A stretch of DNA of 64,000 bases. Source: Anaerobacillus alkaliphilus. Its GTDB lineage: Bacteria > Bacillota > Bacilli > Bacillales > Anaerobacillaceae. Shown piece by piece: positions 62,733 to 64,000 of this stretch. The stretch's first letter is position 1. Every line of letters begins with the position of its first letter. Under the pieces are notes generated by a model that saw nothing but the letters and a program-made list of their open reading frames with translations, did not search any database and was not told the origin of the DNA. The DNA lies in assembly GCF_004116265.1 (NCBI RefSeq), contig NZ_QOUX01000039.1:1-64000 (forward strand), given 5' to 3'. The translations under genes were made by a program, and so were the position numbers.

Positions 62733-64000
62733 ATGGTTACATTAACAGGTCAGTCGCTGACTTTTCCCGACATAAAAAAAATCCTCTTAGACGGCGAAGA
62801 AGTATCAGCTTCAAAAGAAAGTATGGAGAAGGTCATTGCTAGTCGTAAAGCGGTAGAAAAAATAGTGGAAGACGAAAAAATCGTCTACGGAATTACCACG
62901 GGTTTTGGGAAATTTAGTGATGTATATATTGATAAAGAGCATGTGGAGTCCCTACAGTTGAACCTGATTTACTCTCACGCATGTGGTGTAGGAGAGCCGT
63001 TTCCTGAGATTGTCTCACGAGCTATGGTCGTTCTAAGAGCAAATGCATTACTGAAAGGTTTCTCAGGAGTTCGCCCGATTGTCATTGAACAATTGCTGAA
63101 GATAGTGAATGCAGGGATACATCCAATCATTCCGCAACAAGGTTCCCTAGGAGCCAGCGGAGACCTTGCTCCTCTATCTCATCTTGCCCTCGTTCTAATT
63201 GGTGAAGGCGATGTATTTTACAAAGGGGAAAAAACAACGGCTATGAAGGCTTTAACAAGTGAAGGGATCTTTCCAATCACGTTAACTGCCAAAGAGGGGC
63301 TAGCCCTCATTAATGGGACGCAAGCGATGACAGCTATGGGTGTAGTTGCTTATCTGGAAGCAGAAAAACTAGCGCTTCAATCCGAAATTATTGCTTCACT
63401 TACAATGGAAGGCCTCCAAGGAATAATTGATGCCTTCGATGAAGATATTCACCTTGCACGTGGTTATCAAGAACAAGTCGACGTTGCCAAACGAATTCGC
63501 ACTCATTTAGTAGACAGTAAGCTCACCACTAGACAAGGGGAAGTACGCGTTCAAGATGCTTATTCATTACGTTGCATTCCACAGGTTCACGGAGCTACAT
63601 GGCAAACTCTAGGTTACGTAAAAGAAAAGTTAGAAATTGAAATGAATGCCGCTACAGATAACCCGCTTATTTTTGATAACGGTGAAAAGGTGATCTCGGG
63701 TGGTAACTTTCACGGCCAACCAATAGCATTTGCGATGGATTTCTTAAAAATTGCCATGGCCGAGCTTGCAAATATTTCTGAGCGCAGAATTGAAAGAATG
63801 GTTAATCCACAGTTAAATGATTTGCCACCATTTTTAAGTCCAGAACCAGGTTTGCAATCAGGGGCAATGATTATGCAATATGTAGCAGCTTCTCTTGTTT
63901 CAGAAAATAAAACGTTGGCACATCCAGCGAGTGTTGACTCAATCCCATCTTCAGCAAATCAAGAAGACCATGTTAGTATGGGGACTATTGGTTCTAGACA
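62733..64000 (+). CDS. hutH: Histidine ammonia-lyase, 5' part (runs off the window)
   Basis: 422 of about 505 expected residues are present; the frame is open to the window edge. The enzyme removes ammonia from L-histidine to give urocanate, the first step of histidine use. The MIO cofactor forms from Ala141-Ser142-Gly143 in [17 protein letters not shown]. Other landmarks: [33 protein letters not shown] and [15 protein letters not shown]. aaaggagag precedes the ATG. Confidence 0.95.
   Translation, partial: MVTLTGQSLTFPDIKKILLDGEEVSASKESMEKVIASRKAVEKIVEDEKIVYGITTGFGKFSDVYIDKEHVESLQLNLIYSHACGVGEPFPEIVSRAMVVLRANALLKGFSGVRPIVIEQLLKIVNAGIHPIIPQQGSLGASGDLAPLSHLALVLIGEGDVFYKGEKTTAMKALTSEGIFPITLTAKEGLALINGTQAMTAMGVVAYLEAEKLALQSEIIASLTMEGLQGIIDAFDEDIHLARGYQEQVDVAKRIRTHLVDSKLTTRQGEVRVQDAYSLRCIPQVHGATWQTLGYVKEKLEIEMNAATDNPLIFDNGEKVISGGNFHGQPIAFAMDFLKIAMAELANISERRIERMVNPQLNDLPPFLSPEPGLQSGAMIMQYVAASLVSENKTLAHPASVDSIPSSANQEDHVSMGTIGSR

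Noticed and set aside
1-64000. tRNA, rRNA, prophage, integrative element or complete insertion sequence
   Set aside because: No recognisable RNA gene, integrase, transposase, capsid or replication gene was seen; the only mobile units are the two non-coding MITEs and short repeats.

Overview
The window is low-GC DNA with AGGAGG-type ribosome binding sites, many ATG/TTG/GTG starts and compact hairpin-plus-T-run terminators. The gene set (hutP-hutH with an antiterminator leader, pxpBAC, gpx-ohrR, a KinB-like sporulation kinase, soluble YfmS-like chemoreceptor, NhaC antiporter, malate:quinone oxidoreductase) points to a spore-forming, motile, aerobic member of the Bacillaceae, quite possibly an alkaliphile or halotolerant lineage. 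Species cannot be named from the sequence alone. No rRNA, tRNA, phage, CRISPR array or complete insertion sequence was seen.

Layout. 1-5.7 kb: a perfect 46-bp palindrome, pssA (minus), mqo with a structured leader, then a CPBP membrane protease divergent from a DesK/DesR-like two-component pair with operator-like repeats between them. 5.9-8.5 kb: an operon of a PH-like membrane protein, HAD phosphatase, Nudix hydrolase, P-loop kinase and a small membrane protein. 8.6-14.6 kb: MFS exporter, SelO AMPylase, small membrane and PH-domain proteins including an unlisted 55-aa glycine-zipper peptide, and a DUF3231 protein. 14.6-20.8 kb: chemotaxis and signalling (an MCP tail remnant, a soluble chemoreceptor, a transmembrane MCP, two KinB-type kinases). 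20.8-25.7 kb: type II isocitrate dehydrogenase and a TetR/ABC-2 exporter unit with a promoter-operator.

25.7-29.9 kb is a coherent unknown: an acidic lipoprotein and a secreted protein share an unusual promoter block with 11-bp-spaced direct repeats, next to an OmpR-type response regulator and kinase. 30-36 kb: a TPR-like protein, the 5-oxoprolinase operon pxpBAC and a Cache-domain MCP. 36-44 kb: sialate O-acetylesterase-like enzyme, CAP-domain lipoprotein, ParB-like protein, pucAB-type molybdoenzyme accessory genes without the enzyme, and rlmN. 44-51.6 kb: LysM protein, gpx-ohrR with a 31-bp operator, and a TetR-controlled MMPL transporter that seems to begin at an ATT codon, followed by a heptad-repeat partner. 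51.7-64 kb: two GNATs, a metallo-beta-lactamase-fold hydrolase, an erythromycin-esterase family protein, a 1388-aa cytoplasmic TPR protein with an embedded C39-like cysteine protease, NhaC, and the hut operon (cut by the window edge).

The best non-genic signal is a pair of 192-bp inverted-orientation MITEs at 15.9 and 34.1 kb. Each has imperfect GGCTSTTTTCG termini and its own perfect 8-bp target duplication. One sits inside a cluster of a second, shorter intergenic repeat family that recurs at 5.7, 15.8, 16.1 and 26.2 kb. The most interesting candidates for undescribed biology are the 25.7-29.9 kb signalling/secretion unit, the TPR-C39 protein, the alternating 20/21-bp repeat array upstream of hutP, and the repeat families.
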